From Candidatus Rothia avicola (GTDB lineage Bacteria > Actinomycetota > Actinomycetes > Actinomycetales > Micrococcaceae): DNA of 64,000 nucleotides. The DNA lies in assembly GCA_019115985.1 (NCBI GenBank), contig DXCN01000040.1, positions 1-64,000 of the forward strand, read 5' to 3'. The position numbers were made by a program, and so were the translations under genes. The notes under the pieces were generated by a model. The model was not told the DNA's origin and ran no database searches. It saw nothing but the letters and a program-made list of their open reading frames with translations. This document shows, piece by piece, positions 16,666 to 26,739 of the stretch (its first letter is position 1; the number at the start of each line of letters is the position of its first letter).

Positions 16666-17330
16666 TACTGGTCACCTGCAAGGTTTTCGCCACCGAACAT
16701 GGTGGTGCCCAGGTCTTCACCGGTCATGGATGAGGTCTTACGCAGCTCAGCCGAAGCGTGCTTCTCCAGCTTGCGGGTGACGGGGTTGGCGGTTTCCCAG
16801 TCCCACATGAGGTTGCCGTTGACCAGGCCCCAGAGGCGCACGGAGCCAGCGTATTCCTTGGTGATGTCGTCCTTGAGCATGTTGCCGGTCTGCATACGAA
16901 CGACCGGGCCCTTGATCATGCCCACATAGTTTTCGCTCAGGCCGCCGGGGTGGGCGATGGTGGCCAGCAGGTTGAAGCCGCCGTCCTCGTTGCGCAGGGA
17001 CTCAACGGACTCGGCATCCTGGTGTACGGGGACCACATCTGCAGGCACCAGGCCGGGGCCAACGTCGCCGTCCACCTGGGGGCGGTCAATCTGCCAGAAG
17101 CCGGTCTCAACGGTGATGGTGCGCAGCTTCTGGCCCTGGTCATCAAGCAGGAAGCTCTCAGCGCGATATTCAATGAAGGGCAGGCCGTCCTGGCTGAAAG
17201 TAATAATCTGCCCGAAAGGAGTTGATTCTGAACCCTCGTACCAGAGGGAGCCGGTACCCTCCCAGGTGCCCAGCAGCCAGGAGAAGGGTACGAGTTCGGG
17301 GGTAAGGTTGGTGGGAATTTCAATAGCCAT
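16665..17330 (-). CDS. FABP-like nitrobindin (heme-binding beta-barrel)
   Basis: Nitrobindins bind ferric heme in a ten-strand beta-barrel and react with nitric oxide or peroxynitrite. The product has the GTWEGTG signature near residue 30 and a C-terminal segment with the likely heme-ligand histidine (KLEKHASAELRK). Length is 221 residues from the ATG at 17330 (MAIEIPTNLTPEL); the frame begins seven codons earlier. It overlaps ygfZ by one base. The in vivo role is not certain. Confidence 0.86.
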   Translation of the reverse strand: MAIEIPTNLTPELVPFSWLLGTWEGTGSLWYEGSESTPFGQIITFSQDGLPFIEYRAESFLLDDQGQKLRTITVETGFWQIDRPQVDGDVGPGLVPADVVPVHQDAESVESLRNEDGGFNLLATIAHPGGLSENYVGMIKGPVVRMQTGNMLKDDITKEYAGSVRLWGLVNGNLMWDWETANPVTRKLEKHASAELRKTSSMTGEDLGTTMFGGENLAGDQ

Positions 17331-17386
17331 ATACACCAGTGTAATCGGCAAACCAGTCCGAGGAGAGGGGCAGGTATAAGCAGCGA

Positions 17387-17479
17387 GGGGCGCCCCTCTG
17401 ACGACTAACCTTCTCGCAGGCTCGCAGAGCTCGCACGCGATTCATGCCAGCCCCAGCCAGTCGTCTGCCGGGGCGCCCC
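17387..17479 (-). repeat. Intergenic structured repeat, copy B
   Basis: Inverted relative to copy A. Outer arms GGGGCGCCCC at 17387-17396 and 17470-17479, inner arm GACGACT/AGTCGTC. Against copy A's GCCGACT/AGTCGGC, one pair has changed on both sides (C-G to A-T). The core CTGGCTGGGGCTGGCATGAA is identical to copy A. It lies between the nitrobindin gene and the small membrane protein gene. Confidence 0.82.
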
Positions 17480-17512
17480 CACTGCTCCCTTCACCTTAGG
17501 TGCCCGAAATAT

Positions 17513-17555
17513 AAAGAAAACCGGCCCTCGCGCAACAGTGCGCGGGACCGGTGCT
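17513..17555 (-). terminator. Terminator of the small membrane protein gene
   Basis: On the minus strand ACCGG.CCCGCGCA pairs with TGCGCG.GGGCCGGT, then TTTCTTT follows. It is about 20 bp past the stop at 17574. Confidence 0.8.
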
Positions 17556-17573
17556 GATAAGCCTGTGGGCTGC

Positions 17574-17687
17574 TTACTTCTGGCCGCGGAAGAGGCCGGT
17601 GAGTACGAAACCGATGCAGGTGAAGATCGCCAGACCTGCCAGGCCCAGAAGGACGAGGAAGAAAATTTCAAGTGCAAGAATACTCAT
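17574..17687 (-). CDS. Small single-span membrane protein (37 aa)
   Basis: A short gene encoding MSILALEIFFLVLLGLAGLA, then a second hydrophobic part ending LTGLFRGQK. It is almost entirely hydrophobic with a basic C-terminus, so one or two membrane-spanning helices with a cytoplasmic tail are likely. It begins 4 bp after the stop of the upstream membrane-protein gene and ends before a good terminator, which supports a real co-transcribed small gene. Function unknown. Confidence 0.65.
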   Translation of the reverse strand: MSILALEIFFLVLLGLAGLAIFTCIGFVLTGLFRGQK

Positions 17688-17691
17688 ACCG

Positions 17692-18444
17692 CTACCCTAC
17701 CACGCGCGTGAGGAAAGTCGCACACACATAGGCGATGACGCCGATAAATGCTACGGGTGTTACGCCCAGAGTGACGGCGCCGCGGCGGGGCCCTTCCTTG
17801 GGGCCTGCCGAGACAACCCGGATGCCGATAAGACCCAGCAGCAGGCCGACGGCCAGGCCGATGGTGATGACGGGGTAGGCGGTTTCAACGTTCCTGGCCA
17901 GGATAGCTAGACCCACCCAGCCTGCTACCGATACCGAGGCGAGCACACCCGAGACGCAGCTGATGACCGACTCCAAGCGGCCCACAGCGCCTTCGCCGCG
18001 GGCGAGTTCTACCATGAAACTTGCGACCACGCCCACCGCTGCGATGGCGGGTAGGAAGGCCAGGGGCGAACTGCCGGGGTTGAGCCAGGAGTAGAGCAGG
18101 GAGGCTACGCCCGATACCAGCACGATGACGGAGTGGGAGGTGATGCGGCGGTGTCCGCGCAGTTCAGCGATGCCGGTGGCTGCGGGCCAGCCACCTGCGA
18201 TGAGAAGGACGGCGCCCAGCCCGGTGAGTACTGCGAGGTTGGGTGAGGTAGCTGCGGTGATGACCAGTGCTATGAGGGTGACGAGGGCTGAGAGTGCCAC
18301 CAGTGTGTAGCGGGAGCGGGGGGTTGTACCGATGCGCCCGATGGGCCCTTCGTAGACGGTTTTTTGCCTGGCCCGGCGGAGCTTGGTGAGCTCGGGGACG
18401 AAGGTGCGGATAGCTCGGGTGTGGGTGGGGTCTTTAGTCGTCAC
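17692..18444 (-). CDS. Multi-pass membrane protein, unknown
   Basis: The 250-residue product has a basic cytoplasmic N-terminus of about 45 residues, then roughly six hydrophobic helices (for example YTLVALSALVTLIALVITAA and the C-terminal VAFIGVIAYVCATFL). No family was recognised. The start is GTG at 18444. The gene is divergent from glnR and forms a two-gene unit with the 37-aa membrane protein downstream. Confidence 0.7.
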   Translation of the reverse strand: MTTKDPTHTRAIRTFVPELTKLRRARQKTVYEGPIGRIGTTPRSRYTLVALSALVTLIALVITAATSPNLAVLTGLGAVLLIAGGWPAATGIAELRGHRRITSHSVIVLVSGVASLLYSWLNPGSSPLAFLPAIAAVGVVASFMVELARGEGAVGRLESVISCVSGVLASVSVAGWVGLAILARNVETAYPVITIGLAVGLLLGLIGIRVVSAGPKEGPRRGAVTLGVTPVAFIGVIAYVCATFLTRVVG

Positions 18445-18587
18445 TCTGGGGTTTCATCTCGCTGTGTGGTGGGCCGGTGGTGCGGGTTCCGGGCTTCTTC
18501 TTATCTTCCCGTATTACGAACCTGTTTATCAACGTCTGTGGCCTGCGTTTTATACTGGTGCTTGAGTTGACCTGTTCTAGGGAGTGT

Positions 18588-19280
18588 ATGAGCGTGCTGC
18601 ATATTGTCGTATTGAGTGATTCTGCGACCGATGGCGCCGATGTCGCTCAGTCGCTGGGGTTGTTGGCTCATCAGATATCTGTTCTTCCTCTGGGCGCTGC
18701 GCCGTCCATGGTTCAGGCTGCTGGGCCCGATGTGGTCTTGGTAGATGCCCGTGAGCAGTTGGTGGCGGCCCGTAACTGTGCCCAGCTCCTGAAGGGGTCT
18801 GGTTTTGCTACGCCGCTGCTGATGGTGCTCACCGAGGGCGGTATGGCTGCTGTTGCGCCGCACTGGATGGTGGACGATATCGTGCTTGAGTCGGTGGGTC
18901 CGGCTGAGCTTGAGGCCCGTTTGAGGTTGCTGACGGCGCATGTGGCTGAGGAGGCTGAGCCTGAGAGCACAGTGATTCGGGCCGGTGGTATCACGGTCGA
19001 TGAGGCCTCGTATTCGGCTCGTTTGCAGGGCTCACCTCTGAACCTGACCTATAAAGAGTTTGAGTTGCTGAAGTTTTTGGTGCAGCACCCCGGGCGGGTT
19101 TTTACGCGTGCCCAGCTTCTCTCTGAGGTGTGGGGTTATGACTACTACGGTGGTACGCGCACGGTGGATGTGCATATTCGCCGTCTGAGGTCCAAGTTGG
19201 GCCCTGACCATGAGCAGTTGATTACGACGGTTCGCAACGTGGGGTATAGCTTTAACTCGGCGCGGTCGGATTCTCGGTAG
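18588..19280 (+). CDS. glnR: GlnR-type orphan winged-helix response regulator
   Basis: GlnR is the master nitrogen regulator of actinobacteria (glnA, amtB, nir genes). It is an atypical response regulator that acts without a partner kinase. The 230-residue product has a degenerate receiver (VLVDAREQL with the conserved Asp about 53) and a C-terminal OmpR-type winged helix (NLTYKEFELLKFLVQHPGRV, then GGTRTVDVHIRRLRSKLG). It resembles mycobacterial GlnR along its whole length. The ATG at 18588 has GGGAG upstream; the longer frame is unlikely. As in mycobacteria, mshD follows directly. Confidence 0.88.
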   Translation: MSVLHIVVLSDSATDGADVAQSLGLLAHQISVLPLGAAPSMVQAAGPDVVLVDAREQLVAARNCAQLLKGSGFATPLLMVLTEGGMAAVAPHWMVDDIVLESVGPAELEARLRLLTAHVAEEAEPESTVIRAGGITVDEASYSARLQGSPLNLTYKEFELLKFLVQHPGRVFTRAQLLSEVWGYDYYGGTRTVDVHIRRLRSKLGPDHEQLITTVRNVGYSFNSARSDSR

Positions 19281-19315
19281 GCTTAGAGGAACTGCGATGT
19301 GTGTAGGAGGCGCGT

Positions 19316-20287
19316 GTGGTCTATGAAATTGTTTCACCCAAGGTTTCGGGTGCTGTGCTAGCTGATTTTGAGCGGTTGGCTGAGCTGGCCCGGCGGCAGG
19401 ACGGCGCCTCCCCCTTTTCTGAGCAGACCTTTGTCGAGCTGCGCAAGGCAGCTGCGGGGGCGGACGCCAGTGTGCAGCTTTTTGAGGCCCGGCAGGCTGG
19501 TGCACCCCTAGGTTTTGCGGCCCTGGTGAGGGAGGGTGAGCTCTGGGTGCTGGAGGCCGCTGTTGCCCCCAAGTCCCGTGGCCAGGGCCTTGGTTCGGCC
19601 CTCATAGGCGCGGCGGTTGAGGCTACCGGTGATGAACCGCTTCGGGCCTGGGTACACGGTGGTTCTGATACGTCTAGCCCTGCCCTGCAGGCGGCAACCC
19701 ACCTGGCCGATAAGCTGGGTTGGCGCCCTACCCGGGAACTCTACAAGCTGGGTCTGGCCCTGACCGATGAGGCGCGGGCGAGCGTCCGCGCCGTTGCCCA
19801 GGCCCGCCCCCTCCCCGCTGACCTAGCGCTGACCACCTATACCCCCGACCGGGCTGAGGCCTGGGTGCAGGTCAATGCGCAGGCCTTTGCCCACCACCCA
19901 GAGCAGGGGCGGCTCACCCTTGATGACCTTGTGGCCCGCACCGACTCTGACTGGTTCCGGGCAGAAGGGTTCTTCCTGGCGGTAGATAAGGACGGGCAGC
20001 TGGCAGGCTTCCACTGGACCAAGATTCCTACCGGCCAGGGCGAGCGCCCCGAAGGGGAAGTCTATGCGGTGGGCATCGCCCCGGCCTGGCAGGGTAAGGG
20101 GCTGGGTAAGGCCCTGACCCTAGCCGGTATGGCCTACCTAGCCGATGCTGCGGACGAGTCCAGCACTCCCCTTGAGCGCATCGTGCTCTACGTCGATGCC
20201 GACAACACCGCCGCGGTAGCCCTCTACCGCTCCCTCGGCTTTACGCCCCTCACCATCGACCGACAGTACGCACCCGCCCACCCCTAA
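19316..20287 (+). CDS. mshD: Mycothiol synthase (tandem GNAT acetyltransferase)
   Basis: MshD acetylates cysteinyl-glucosaminyl-inositol, the last step of mycothiol synthesis, the main low-molecular-weight thiol of actinobacteria. The 323-residue length fits two fused GNAT domains. The acetyl-CoA loops are visible in [12 protein letters not shown] in the N-terminal half and [11 protein letters not shown] in the C-terminal half, which ends with [18 protein letters not shown]. The GTG at 19316 has AGGAGG five bases upstream. It follows glnR, a conserved neighbourhood. Confidence 0.9.
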   Translation: MVYEIVSPKVSGAVLADFERLAELARRQDGASPFSEQTFVELRKAAAGADASVQLFEARQAGAPLGFAALVREGELWVLEAAVAPKSRGQGLGSALIGAAVEATGDEPLRAWVHGGSDTSSPALQAATHLADKLGWRPTRELYKLGLALTDEARASVRAVAQARPLPADLALTTYTPDRAEAWVQVNAQAFAHHPEQGRLTLDDLVARTDSDWFRAEGFFLAVDKDGQLAGFHWTKIPTGQGERPEGEVYAVGIAPAWQGKGLGKALTLAGMAYLADAADESSTPLERIVLYVDADNTAAVALYRSLGFTPLTIDRQYAPAHP

Positions 20288-20331
20288 TCTTTACCATCTT
20301 TACCACCACCCCTCGCACTGAAAGGCAGACC

Positions 20332-22560
20332 ATGACCACCACACCGGCGGAACCCCCGGCCCACCCCCATATCAACGGCGATATTAACAAGCTCGAACGC
20401 GCTGAAACCCGCGTAGACCGCATTGACGTGGGCGAAAAAATCAAGCAGCCCAACCTCGAAGGCGACTTCGGCAGCGACCGCTTCCTTGACCGCGAAATCA
20501 GCTGGCTCGAGTTCAACACCCGCGTGCTCGAACTGGCCGAAGACCCCAACCTCTACCTGCTAGAGCGCCTAAACTTTCTCTCCATCGTCACCAGCAACCT
20601 GGATGAGTTCTTCATGGTGCGCGTGGCCGGCCTCAAGCGCCGTATCGCCACCGGCATCGCCGTGCCCTCAGCAGCCGGGCTCTCGCCCGAAGAGCAGATG
20701 GAAGAGATCTCCGAGGCCGCCCATGCCCTGCAGGAGCGCCAGTACCGCGTCTTCCACGAGCAGGTCTACCCCGAGTTGGAGAAGGAAAATATCCGTATCG
20801 TCGGTTGGGCAGACCTCTCCTCCACTGAGCAGGAGCGCCTCTCCCGTTTCTTCCGCGCCGAGCTCTTCCCTGTGCTCACTCCCCTGGCTGTTGACCCGGC
20901 CCACCCCTTCCCCTACATTTCTGGCCTGTCGCTCAACCTGGCCGTCATCGTCCGCAACCCCCAGACCGGCAAGGAGCTCTTCGCCCGCCTCAAGGTGCCC
21001 GAAGCCATCGAGCGCATGGTGTCCGTTGACGGTTCCCGCGCGGTCAAGTCCTCCTCAGGCGAGGTCCGCTTCATCCCCCTTGAGGTTATTATCGCCGAGC
21101 ACCTTGACATGCTCTTCCCCGGTATGGAGGTCGTGGAGCACCATGCCTTCCGCGTGACCCGCAATGAAGATCTTGAAGTTGAAGAAGACGACGCCGAGAA
21201 CCTGCTCAAGGCCCTAGAAACCGAGCTGCTGCGCCGCCGCTTCGGCCCCCCGGTGCGCCTGGAGGTTGAAGACACCATCAACCCCACCATCCTTGACCTG
21301 CTCGTTTCAGAGCTGCGCATCGACGAGCACGAGGTGTACAAGCTCCCCGCTCCCCTCGACCTGCGTGGCCTATCTGATATCGCCAAGACCAACCGTCCGG
21401 CCCTGCACTACCCCAAGCACATAGCCCACACCTCCCGCTGGCTCAACGCTAATGAGACTTCCAAGGCAGCCGACGTCTTTACCGCAACTCGCGACCACGA
21501 CGTCCTGCTGCATCACCCCTACGACTCCTTCGCCACCAGTGTGCAGGCCTTCCTGGAGCAGGCCGCGGCCGACCCGGCCGTCCTCGCCATTAAGCAGACC
21601 CTCTACCGCACCTCCGGCGATTCCCCCATCGTGGACGCCCTCATTGAGGCAGCCGAAGCCGGCAAGCAGGTGCTGGCCCTGGTTGAGATTAAGGCCCGCT
21701 TCGACGAAGCAGCCAACATCAACTGGGCCCGCAAGCTGGAACGCGCGGGCGTGCACGTGGTCTACGGCATTGTGGGCCTGAAAACCCACTGCAAGCTCTC
21801 CCTGGTTGTGCGTAAAGAGGCGGACGGGCTGCGCCGCTACTGTCACATCGGCACCGGTAACTACCACCCCTCCACCGCCCGCTTCTACGAGGATCTCGGT
21901 CTCATCACCTGCGACCCGCAAATCGGTGAGGACGTCTCCCGCCTCTTCAACCAGCTTTCCGGCTACGCCCCCAAGACCACCTACAAGCAGCTGCTGGTTG
22001 CCCCCCGCTCCCTGCGTTCGGGCCTGATTGACAACATCAACAAGGAAATCGAGCACAAGCGCGCGGGCCACGCCGCCAAGATTCAGATCAAGTGCAACTC
22101 CATGGTCGATGAGGCCATCATCGACTCCCTCTACCGCGCCTCCCAGGCAGGGGTTGAGGTCAACGTGGTCGTTCGCGGTATCTGCGCCCTGCGCCCCGGC
22201 GTCCCCGGTCTCTCCGAGAACATCAAGGTGCGCTCAGTCCTGGGTCGCTTCCTCGAGCACTCCCGCGTCTTCACCTTCGAAAACGCCGGTAACCCCAAGG
22301 TCTACATCGGTTCAGCAGACATGATGCACCGCAATCTCGACCGCCGTGTCGAAGCCCTGGTGCACGTGAAGGCAGAAGCCCACATCAAGTACCTGCTCGA
22401 TATGTTCGATAACTACCTCTCAGAAAAGACGAGCAACTGGCACCTGGGGTCAGACGGCACCTGGGAGCGCCACCACCTGGCAGCCGACGGCTCACCCCTG
22501 CGCGATGTGCAGGCCTACTACCTGGCTAGCCGCGACCAGAAACGCAACAAGCGAGCCTAA
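20332..22560 (+). CDS. ppk: Polyphosphate kinase 1
   Basis: PPK1 reversibly makes polyphosphate from ATP. The 742-residue product has the N, head and two phospholipase-D-like catalytic domains. Markers are [19 protein letters not shown] at the start, [12 protein letters not shown] with the phosphorylated histidine, HIGTGNYHP, and [15 protein letters not shown] near the C-terminus. An extra N-terminal stretch of about 45 residues, rich in Pro and charged residues, is seen in other actinobacteria. It is followed by the MutT1-type gene, as in mycobacteria. Confidence 0.96.
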   Translation: MTTTPAEPPAHPHINGDINKLERAETRVDRIDVGEKIKQPNLEGDFGSDRFLDREISWLEFNTRVLELAEDPNLYLLERLNFLSIVTSNLDEFFMVRVAGLKRRIATGIAVPSAAGLSPEEQMEEISEAAHALQERQYRVFHEQVYPELEKENIRIVGWADLSSTEQERLSRFFRAELFPVLTPLAVDPAHPFPYISGLSLNLAVIVRNPQTGKELFARLKVPEAIERMVSVDGSRAVKSSSGEVRFIPLEVIIAEHLDMLFPGMEVVEHHAFRVTRNEDLEVEEDDAENLLKALETELLRRRFGPPVRLEVEDTINPTILDLLVSELRIDEHEVYKLPAPLDLRGLSDIAKTNRPALHYPKHIAHTSRWLNANETSKAADVFTATRDHDVLLHHPYDSFATSVQAFLEQAAADPAVLAIKQTLYRTSGDSPIVDALIEAAEAGKQVLALVEIKARFDEAANINWARKLERAGVHVVYGIVGLKTHCKLSLVVRKEADGLRRYCHIGTGNYHPSTARFYEDLGLITCDPQIGEDVSRLFNQLSGYAPKTTYKQLLVAPRSLRSGLIDNINKEIEHKRAGHAAKIQIKCNSMVDEAIIDSLYRASQAGVEVNVVVRGICALRPGVPGLSENIKVRSVLGRFLEHSRVFTFENAGNPKVYIGSADMMHRNLDRRVEALVHVKAEAHIKYLLDMFDNYLSEKTSNWHLGSDGTWERHHLAADGSPLRDVQAYYLASRDQKRNKRA

Positions 22561-22622
22561 GCCGGGCACAGCCGTCCGCGCCTTGCCCACCGCTCACAGC
22601 TAAGGGGCATAGAATATCCTTG

Positions 22623-22644
22623 GGTTAACATTCGGTTAACTCAA
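22623..22644 (+). promoter_or_regulatory. Candidate PHO box upstream of the Nudix gene
   Basis: Two 11-nt direct repeats, GGTTAACATTC and GGTTAACTCAA, match the periodic 11-nt architecture bound by PhoP/PhoB-type regulators. The flanks add a dyad (CCTTG..CAAGG, 22618-22646). It lies 43 bp before mutT1 and after ppk. Confidence 0.5.
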
Positions 22645-22686
22645 GGACATTCTGAATGCCCGCCCCACCCCCACGGAGCTTCCCAT

Positions 22687-23688
22687 ATGCCGCACACCGA
22701 GACCTTCTACGCCGCCCATACCCACGACGGAGCGCTCTCGCTCAGCCGGGGCCCCCACAACCGGGCAGCTATCAACGCAGCAGGCGCCATCATTTGGCGC
22801 TGGCACCACGACCAAGTGCAGGTACTCATCATCCACCGCCCCCGCTACGATGACTGGTCCTGGCCCAAGGGCAAGCAGGACCTGGGTGAGACCCTGCCCG
22901 AAACCGCCGTCCGGGAAATCCGTGAAGAGGTCGGGCTCAACGTCACCCTCGGCGTCCCGCTGGCGGTGACCGCCTACGAGGTCAAGGGCAAGCCCAAGGA
23001 GGTCTACTACTGGGTGGCCGAAGCACCTGCCGGGCAGAAGGCCGTTGCCGACGAGGGCGAAGTGGACGAGCTACGCTGGGTCACCCCCAAACAGGCCCGC
23101 ACCATGCTCACTAACTCCGCCGATAAAGAACCCCTCGACGCCTTCCTGGCCCTGGCCCACGCGCAGAATCTGCGCACCCGCCCCGTGATTATCGTCCGCC
23201 ACGCCAAGGCCAAACCGCGCTCCAGCTGGGCCGGGGCCGAAGGCGAGCGCTCACTTGCTGCTACCGGCAAGCGCCAGGCTCTGGCGGTAGGACGCCTGCT
23301 GGATGTCTGGCAGCCCGAACGCATCATTTCCTCCCCCTGGGTGCGCTGCATGCAGACGGTCTACCCCTATTCAAAGGCCTCCGGTATTTCCATCAAGGAG
23401 AAGCGGGCCCTGACCGAAGCCCACCATGCCCGGGCGCCCAAGCACGCCCGTAAGGTGATTGAGTCTCTCTTTGAGAAGCGGGATAAGTCGGTCATGCTCT
23501 GCACCCACCGCCCGGTGCTGCCCACCGTCCTTGAGGTTCTGCGCGGGCACCTGAATAAGCAGCTACGCTCCCACCTGCCCGTGCATGACCCCTACCTCAA
23601 GCCCGGGGAAATGTGGGTGCTGCAGGTGTCTGTGGCCCACCCCAAGACCTTGGTGTCGCTGGAACAAATTAAGCCTTTTGACGATTAA
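22687..23688 (+). CDS. mutT1: Nudix hydrolase fused to a histidine phosphatase (MutT1 type)
   Basis: The two-domain protein is like mycobacterial MutT1, which hydrolyses 8-oxo-(d)GTP and diadenosine polyphosphates. The Nudix box lies at about residues 62-84 (GKQDLGET, then REIREEVGL). The phosphatase domain starts near residue 165 with the RH motif ([14 protein letters not shown]) and has a second histidine in [12 protein letters not shown]. The 333-residue length matches the fusion. The ATG at 22687 precedes [11 protein letters not shown]. It lies next to ppk, linking it to phosphate or nucleotide metabolism; the PHO-box-like site upstream agrees with that. Confidence 0.9.
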   Translation: MPHTETFYAAHTHDGALSLSRGPHNRAAINAAGAIIWRWHHDQVQVLIIHRPRYDDWSWPKGKQDLGETLPETAVREIREEVGLNVTLGVPLAVTAYEVKGKPKEVYYWVAEAPAGQKAVADEGEVDELRWVTPKQARTMLTNSADKEPLDAFLALAHAQNLRTRPVIIVRHAKAKPRSSWAGAEGERSLAATGKRQALAVGRLLDVWQPERIISSPWVRCMQTVYPYSKASGISIKEKRALTEAHHARAPKHARKVIESLFEKRDKSVMLCTHRPVLPTVLEVLRGHLNKQLRSHLPVHDPYLKPGEMWVLQVSVAHPKTLVSLEQIKPFDD

Positions 23689-23695
23689 AGAAGAT

Positions 23696-24517
23696 ATGAC
23701 TGTTATTCCTACCCCCTACGAAGACCTGTTGCGCGAGATTATGGCGACCGGCGATGAGAAAGCCGACCGCACCGGCACCGGCACCAAGAGCGTCTTCGGC
23801 CGTCAGATGCGCTTTGACTTATCTGAGAGCTTCCCGCTGATTACCACCAAGAAGGTGCACTTCAAGTCGGTGGTCATTGAGCTGCTCTGGTTCCTGCGCG
23901 GGGAGTCCAACGTGCGCTGGCTGCAGGAGCGCGGCGTGACCATCTGGGATGAGTGGGCGGATGAAGACGGCGAACTGGGCCCGGTCTACGGGGTGCAGTG
24001 GCGCTCCTGGCCGGCCGGTGACGGGCAGACCATCGACCAGATCGCCAAGGTGCTTGACTCCCTCAAGAACAACCCCGATTCCCGCCGCCATATTGTCTCT
24101 GCCTGGAACCCGGCTGAGGTGGACGACATGGCCCTGCCTCCCTGCCACGCCCTCTTCCAGTTCTACGTGAAAACCCGGGAGGACGGCCAGAAGGAGCTCT
24201 CCTGCCAGCTTTACCAGCGGTCTGCCGATATGTTCCTGGGAGTGCCCTTTAACATTGCCTCCTACGCCCTGCTGACCCAGCTGATTGCTGAAGAGGTGGG
24301 TATGGTACCCGGTGAGTTCGTCTGGGCCGGCGGGGATTGCCACATCTACTCCAACCACTACGAGCAGGTGACCGAGCAGCTGTCGCGCGAGCCCTATCCC
24401 TACCCGCTCCTGCGCATTAAAAATAAGAAGCCCTCAATTTTTGACTACGAGTTTGAAGACTTTGAGCTGGTGGACTACCGCCACCATCCCCTCATTAAGG
24501 CCCCGATTGCGGTCTAG
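23696..24517 (+). CDS. thyA: Thymidylate synthase
   Basis: ThyA methylates dUMP to dTMP using methylenetetrahydrofolate. The 273-residue product has all the expected motifs: [19 protein letters not shown], the catalytic cysteine in [10 protein letters not shown] (Cys150), [17 protein letters not shown] and the C-terminal IKAPIAV. The ATG at 23696 ([12 protein letters not shown]) lies 7 bp after the upstream stop, preceded by AAAGAAG. It is followed closely by folA and asd, so the set is probably one transcript. Confidence 0.97.
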   Translation: MTVIPTPYEDLLREIMATGDEKADRTGTGTKSVFGRQMRFDLSESFPLITTKKVHFKSVVIELLWFLRGESNVRWLQERGVTIWDEWADEDGELGPVYGVQWRSWPAGDGQTIDQIAKVLDSLKNNPDSRRHIVSAWNPAEVDDMALPPCHALFQFYVKTREDGQKELSCQLYQRSADMFLGVPFNIASYALLTQLIAEEVGMVPGEFVWAGGDCHIYSNHYEQVTEQLSREPYPYPLLRIKNKKPSIFDYEFEDFELVDYRHHPLIKAPIAV

Positions 24518-24533
24518 GGCCAAGGAGTTGAGA

Positions 24534-25163
24534 GTGAACGGTGAGCAGGTAAGCGGCTCGGGTACCCTGCCCGAGCTAGCAGCTATCTGGGCGCAGGCAG
24601 GCAAGGCAGTGATTGGCCGTAACGGCGATATGCCCTGGTATGCCCCCGAGGACCTAGCCCATTTCAAGGCCCTGACCCTGGGGGCCCCGGTCATTATGGG
24701 CCGGGTGACCTGGGAGTCCTACCCTCCCCGTTTCCGCCCCCTGCCGGGGCGGCTCAATCTTGTGATTACGCGTTCTGTCTCGCAGGTTGAAGAAAGGGAC
24801 GGCGCCGTCTGGGCTGCCTCTCTCGATGCGGCTTTGGGGGCGGCACAGAGTTTAGCTCCGGACGCCCCCACCTACTGGGTCCTTGGCGGCGGTTCCCTCT
24901 ACGCCGAGGCCCTGCACCGCACCGACCTACCGGGAGTAGCGGGTGGGCAAGTAGCCCGGGTGGAACGCACCCTCTTTGAGCAGGAGATTCCCGGTGATAC
25001 CTACGCCCCTGAGCTGGGTGCCGACTGGGCACTGGTAGCCGAGGGCGCGCCCGTCCGCTCAGAACGGGGCTATGCGCTAACCGCCGCCGGTGAGAAGCTC
25101 CCTCTCACCATGCGGTTCCAGACCCTGCACCGGGAGCCGGTAAAAGCTAGACTAAAACCATGA
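24534..25163 (+). CDS. folA: Dihydrofolate reductase
   Basis: DHFR regenerates the tetrahydrofolate consumed by ThyA, immediately upstream. Motifs: [40 protein letters not shown] and [10 protein letters not shown], followed by [12 protein letters not shown]. The GTG at 24534, six bases after AAGGAG, gives 209 residues, longer than the usual 160 or so because of N- and C-terminal extensions. A TTG at 24528 is an alternative start. Its stop overlaps asd by 4 bp. Confidence 0.92.
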   Translation: MNGEQVSGSGTLPELAAIWAQAGKAVIGRNGDMPWYAPEDLAHFKALTLGAPVIMGRVTWESYPPRFRPLPGRLNLVITRSVSQVEERDGAVWAASLDAALGAAQSLAPDAPTYWVLGGGSLYAEALHRTDLPGVAGGQVARVERTLFEQEIPGDTYAPELGADWALVAEGAPVRSERGYALTAAGEKLPLTMRFQTLHREPVKARLKP

Positions 25164-26299
25164 CTTTTACATCTGGTGATTCCGTAGGCTTTGTTGGTTA
25201 CCGTGGCATGGTCGGCTCCGTGCTCATGAAGCGCATGCTCGAAGAAGGTGACTTCAAGGGTATCAACCCGGTCTTCTTCTCTACCTCCCAGGCCGGCTCT
25301 ACTGCCCCCACCTTCGGTGGCGCCCTCGAAGAGTCCACCCTCAAGGACGCCCACGATATCGACGAGCTCGCCAAGCTACCCGTCATCGTGACCGCCCAGG
25401 GTGGCGACTACACCAAGGCAGTCCACACCCAGCTGCGCGAACGCGGCTGGAGCGGTATCTGGATTGACGCCGCCTCAACCCTGCGCATGAATGATGACGC
25501 CGTCATCGTGCTTGACCCCATCAACCGCGACGTCATCGACCGCGGCCTGGAGTCGGGGGTTAAGGACTTCATCGGCGGTAACTGCACCGTCTCCTGCCTG
25601 CTCATGGGCCTGGGCGGCCTGTGGAAGCAGGGACTGGTTGAGTGGGGTACCTCCATGACCTACCAGGCTGCCTCCGGCGGCGGTGCCCGCCACATGCGCG
25701 AGGTGCTCAAGCAGTTTGGTGATATCAACGGTCACGTAGCAAGCGAGCTGGACGACCCCGCGTCCGCCATCCTTGAGATCGACCGCAAGGTGCTGGAACT
25801 CCAGCGCTCCGGCGACCTCGACACCACCCAGTTCGGTGTTCCCCTGGCCGGTTCACTGATTCCCTGGATTGACTCTGACCTGGGCAATGGCCAGTCCCGC
25901 GAAGAGTGGAAGGCCGAGGCTGAGTCCAACAAGATTCTGGGCCTTGAGGGCGATGACCGCGTGGTTCTTGACGGCCTGTGCGTGCGTATTGCAACCATGC
26001 GCTCCCACTCCCAGGCTCTGACCCTGAAGCTCAAGGAAGACCTGACCGTTGAAGAAATCGAGAAGATTATCGATGAGGACAACGAGTGGTCAAAGGTTAT
26101 CCCCAACACCAAGGACGCCACCGTCGAGGGTCTGACCCCCGTTGCAGCGTCCGGCACCCTGGATATCCCGGTGGGCCGCATTCGCAAGCTCAACATGGGC
26201 CCCCAGTACATCTCTGCTTTCACCGTGGGTGACCAGCTGCTGTGGGGCGCTGCAGAACCTGTGCGCCGCATGCTGAAGATTGCGACCGGCACCCTTTAG
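25160..26299 (+). CDS. asd: Aspartate-semialdehyde dehydrogenase (long, enterobacterial-like type)
   Basis: Asd reduces aspartyl phosphate to the semialdehyde for lysine, threonine, methionine and diaminopimelate. The 379-residue product starts with the NADP-binding sequence [18 protein letters not shown] and has the active-site cysteine in [15 protein letters not shown] (Cys142). This layout and length match the E. coli-type enzyme. Many actinobacteria have a shorter form that begins with a GATG-type loop. It overlaps folA by four bases (ATGA). Confidence 0.93.
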   Translation: MTFTSGDSVGFVGYRGMVGSVLMKRMLEEGDFKGINPVFFSTSQAGSTAPTFGGALEESTLKDAHDIDELAKLPVIVTAQGGDYTKAVHTQLRERGWSGIWIDAASTLRMNDDAVIVLDPINRDVIDRGLESGVKDFIGGNCTVSCLLMGLGGLWKQGLVEWGTSMTYQAASGGGARHMREVLKQFGDINGHVASELDDPASAILEIDRKVLELQRSGDLDTTQFGVPLAGSLIPWIDSDLGNGQSREEWKAEAESNKILGLEGDDRVVLDGLCVRIATMRSHSQALTLKLKEDLTVEEIEKIIDEDNEWSKVIPNTKDATVEGLTPVAASGTLDIPVGRIRKLNMGPQYISAFTVGDQLLWGAAEPVRRMLKIATGTL

Positions 26300-26308
26300 A
26301 CTGGTGCT

Positions 26309-26734
26309 ATGACCAAGAACGAGATGCCCCCGATTCACGACTCCCACGAGGAGCTGTGCGGGGGCATCCGTACTTTAAATTTTAGGGTTGATAAGGGGTC
26401 GGATGTCCCGCCCTACTCCCAGCTGCGGCGGGCAATTATTGCGGCGCGGGCTTCCGGGGTGCTGGCTGCCGGGGATAGGCTGCCGCCCATGCGGGCGCTG
26501 GCTGCCGAAACAGGTCTAGCAGTAAACACGGTGGCTAAGGCCTACAAGGAGCTAGAGGCTGCCGGTGCCATTGAGACCCACGGCCGGGCAGGGTCCTTTA
26601 TTACGGCTCTGGATTCAACCGCGCACAAGGCGCAGACCCTGACCGAGAAGTACATTACCGCCATGCGCAAGCTGGGCTTTGAAGATCGGCAGATTCACGA
26701 GACTCTGGATCATATGCTGGGTTTCGAAAGCTAG
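26309..26734 (+). CDS. GntR-family (YtrA subfamily) transcriptional regulator
   Basis: A short 141-residue regulator. The winged helix (PPYSQLRRAIIAARASGVLA, then LPPMRALAAETGLAVNTVAK) is followed by only about 45 residues, the size of the YtrA subfamily, which lacks a ligand-binding domain of its own and often controls ABC transporters. It lies 9 bp after asd with almost no ribosome-binding site, so it may be translated by coupling or from a leaderless transcript. Its target is not evident from the neighbours. Confidence 0.85.
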   Translation: MTKNEMPPIHDSHEELCGGIRTLNFRVDKGSDVPPYSQLRRAIIAARASGVLAAGDRLPPMRALAAETGLAVNTVAKAYKELEAAGAIETHGRAGSFITALDSTAHKAQTLTEKYITAMRKLGFEDRQIHETLDHMLGFES

Positions 26735-26739
26735 AACTT

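Noticed and set aside
21370..22071. 233-codon minus-strand frame opposite ppk
   Set aside because: It overlaps the catalytic core of polyphosphate kinase and has the composition expected of an antisense shadow.
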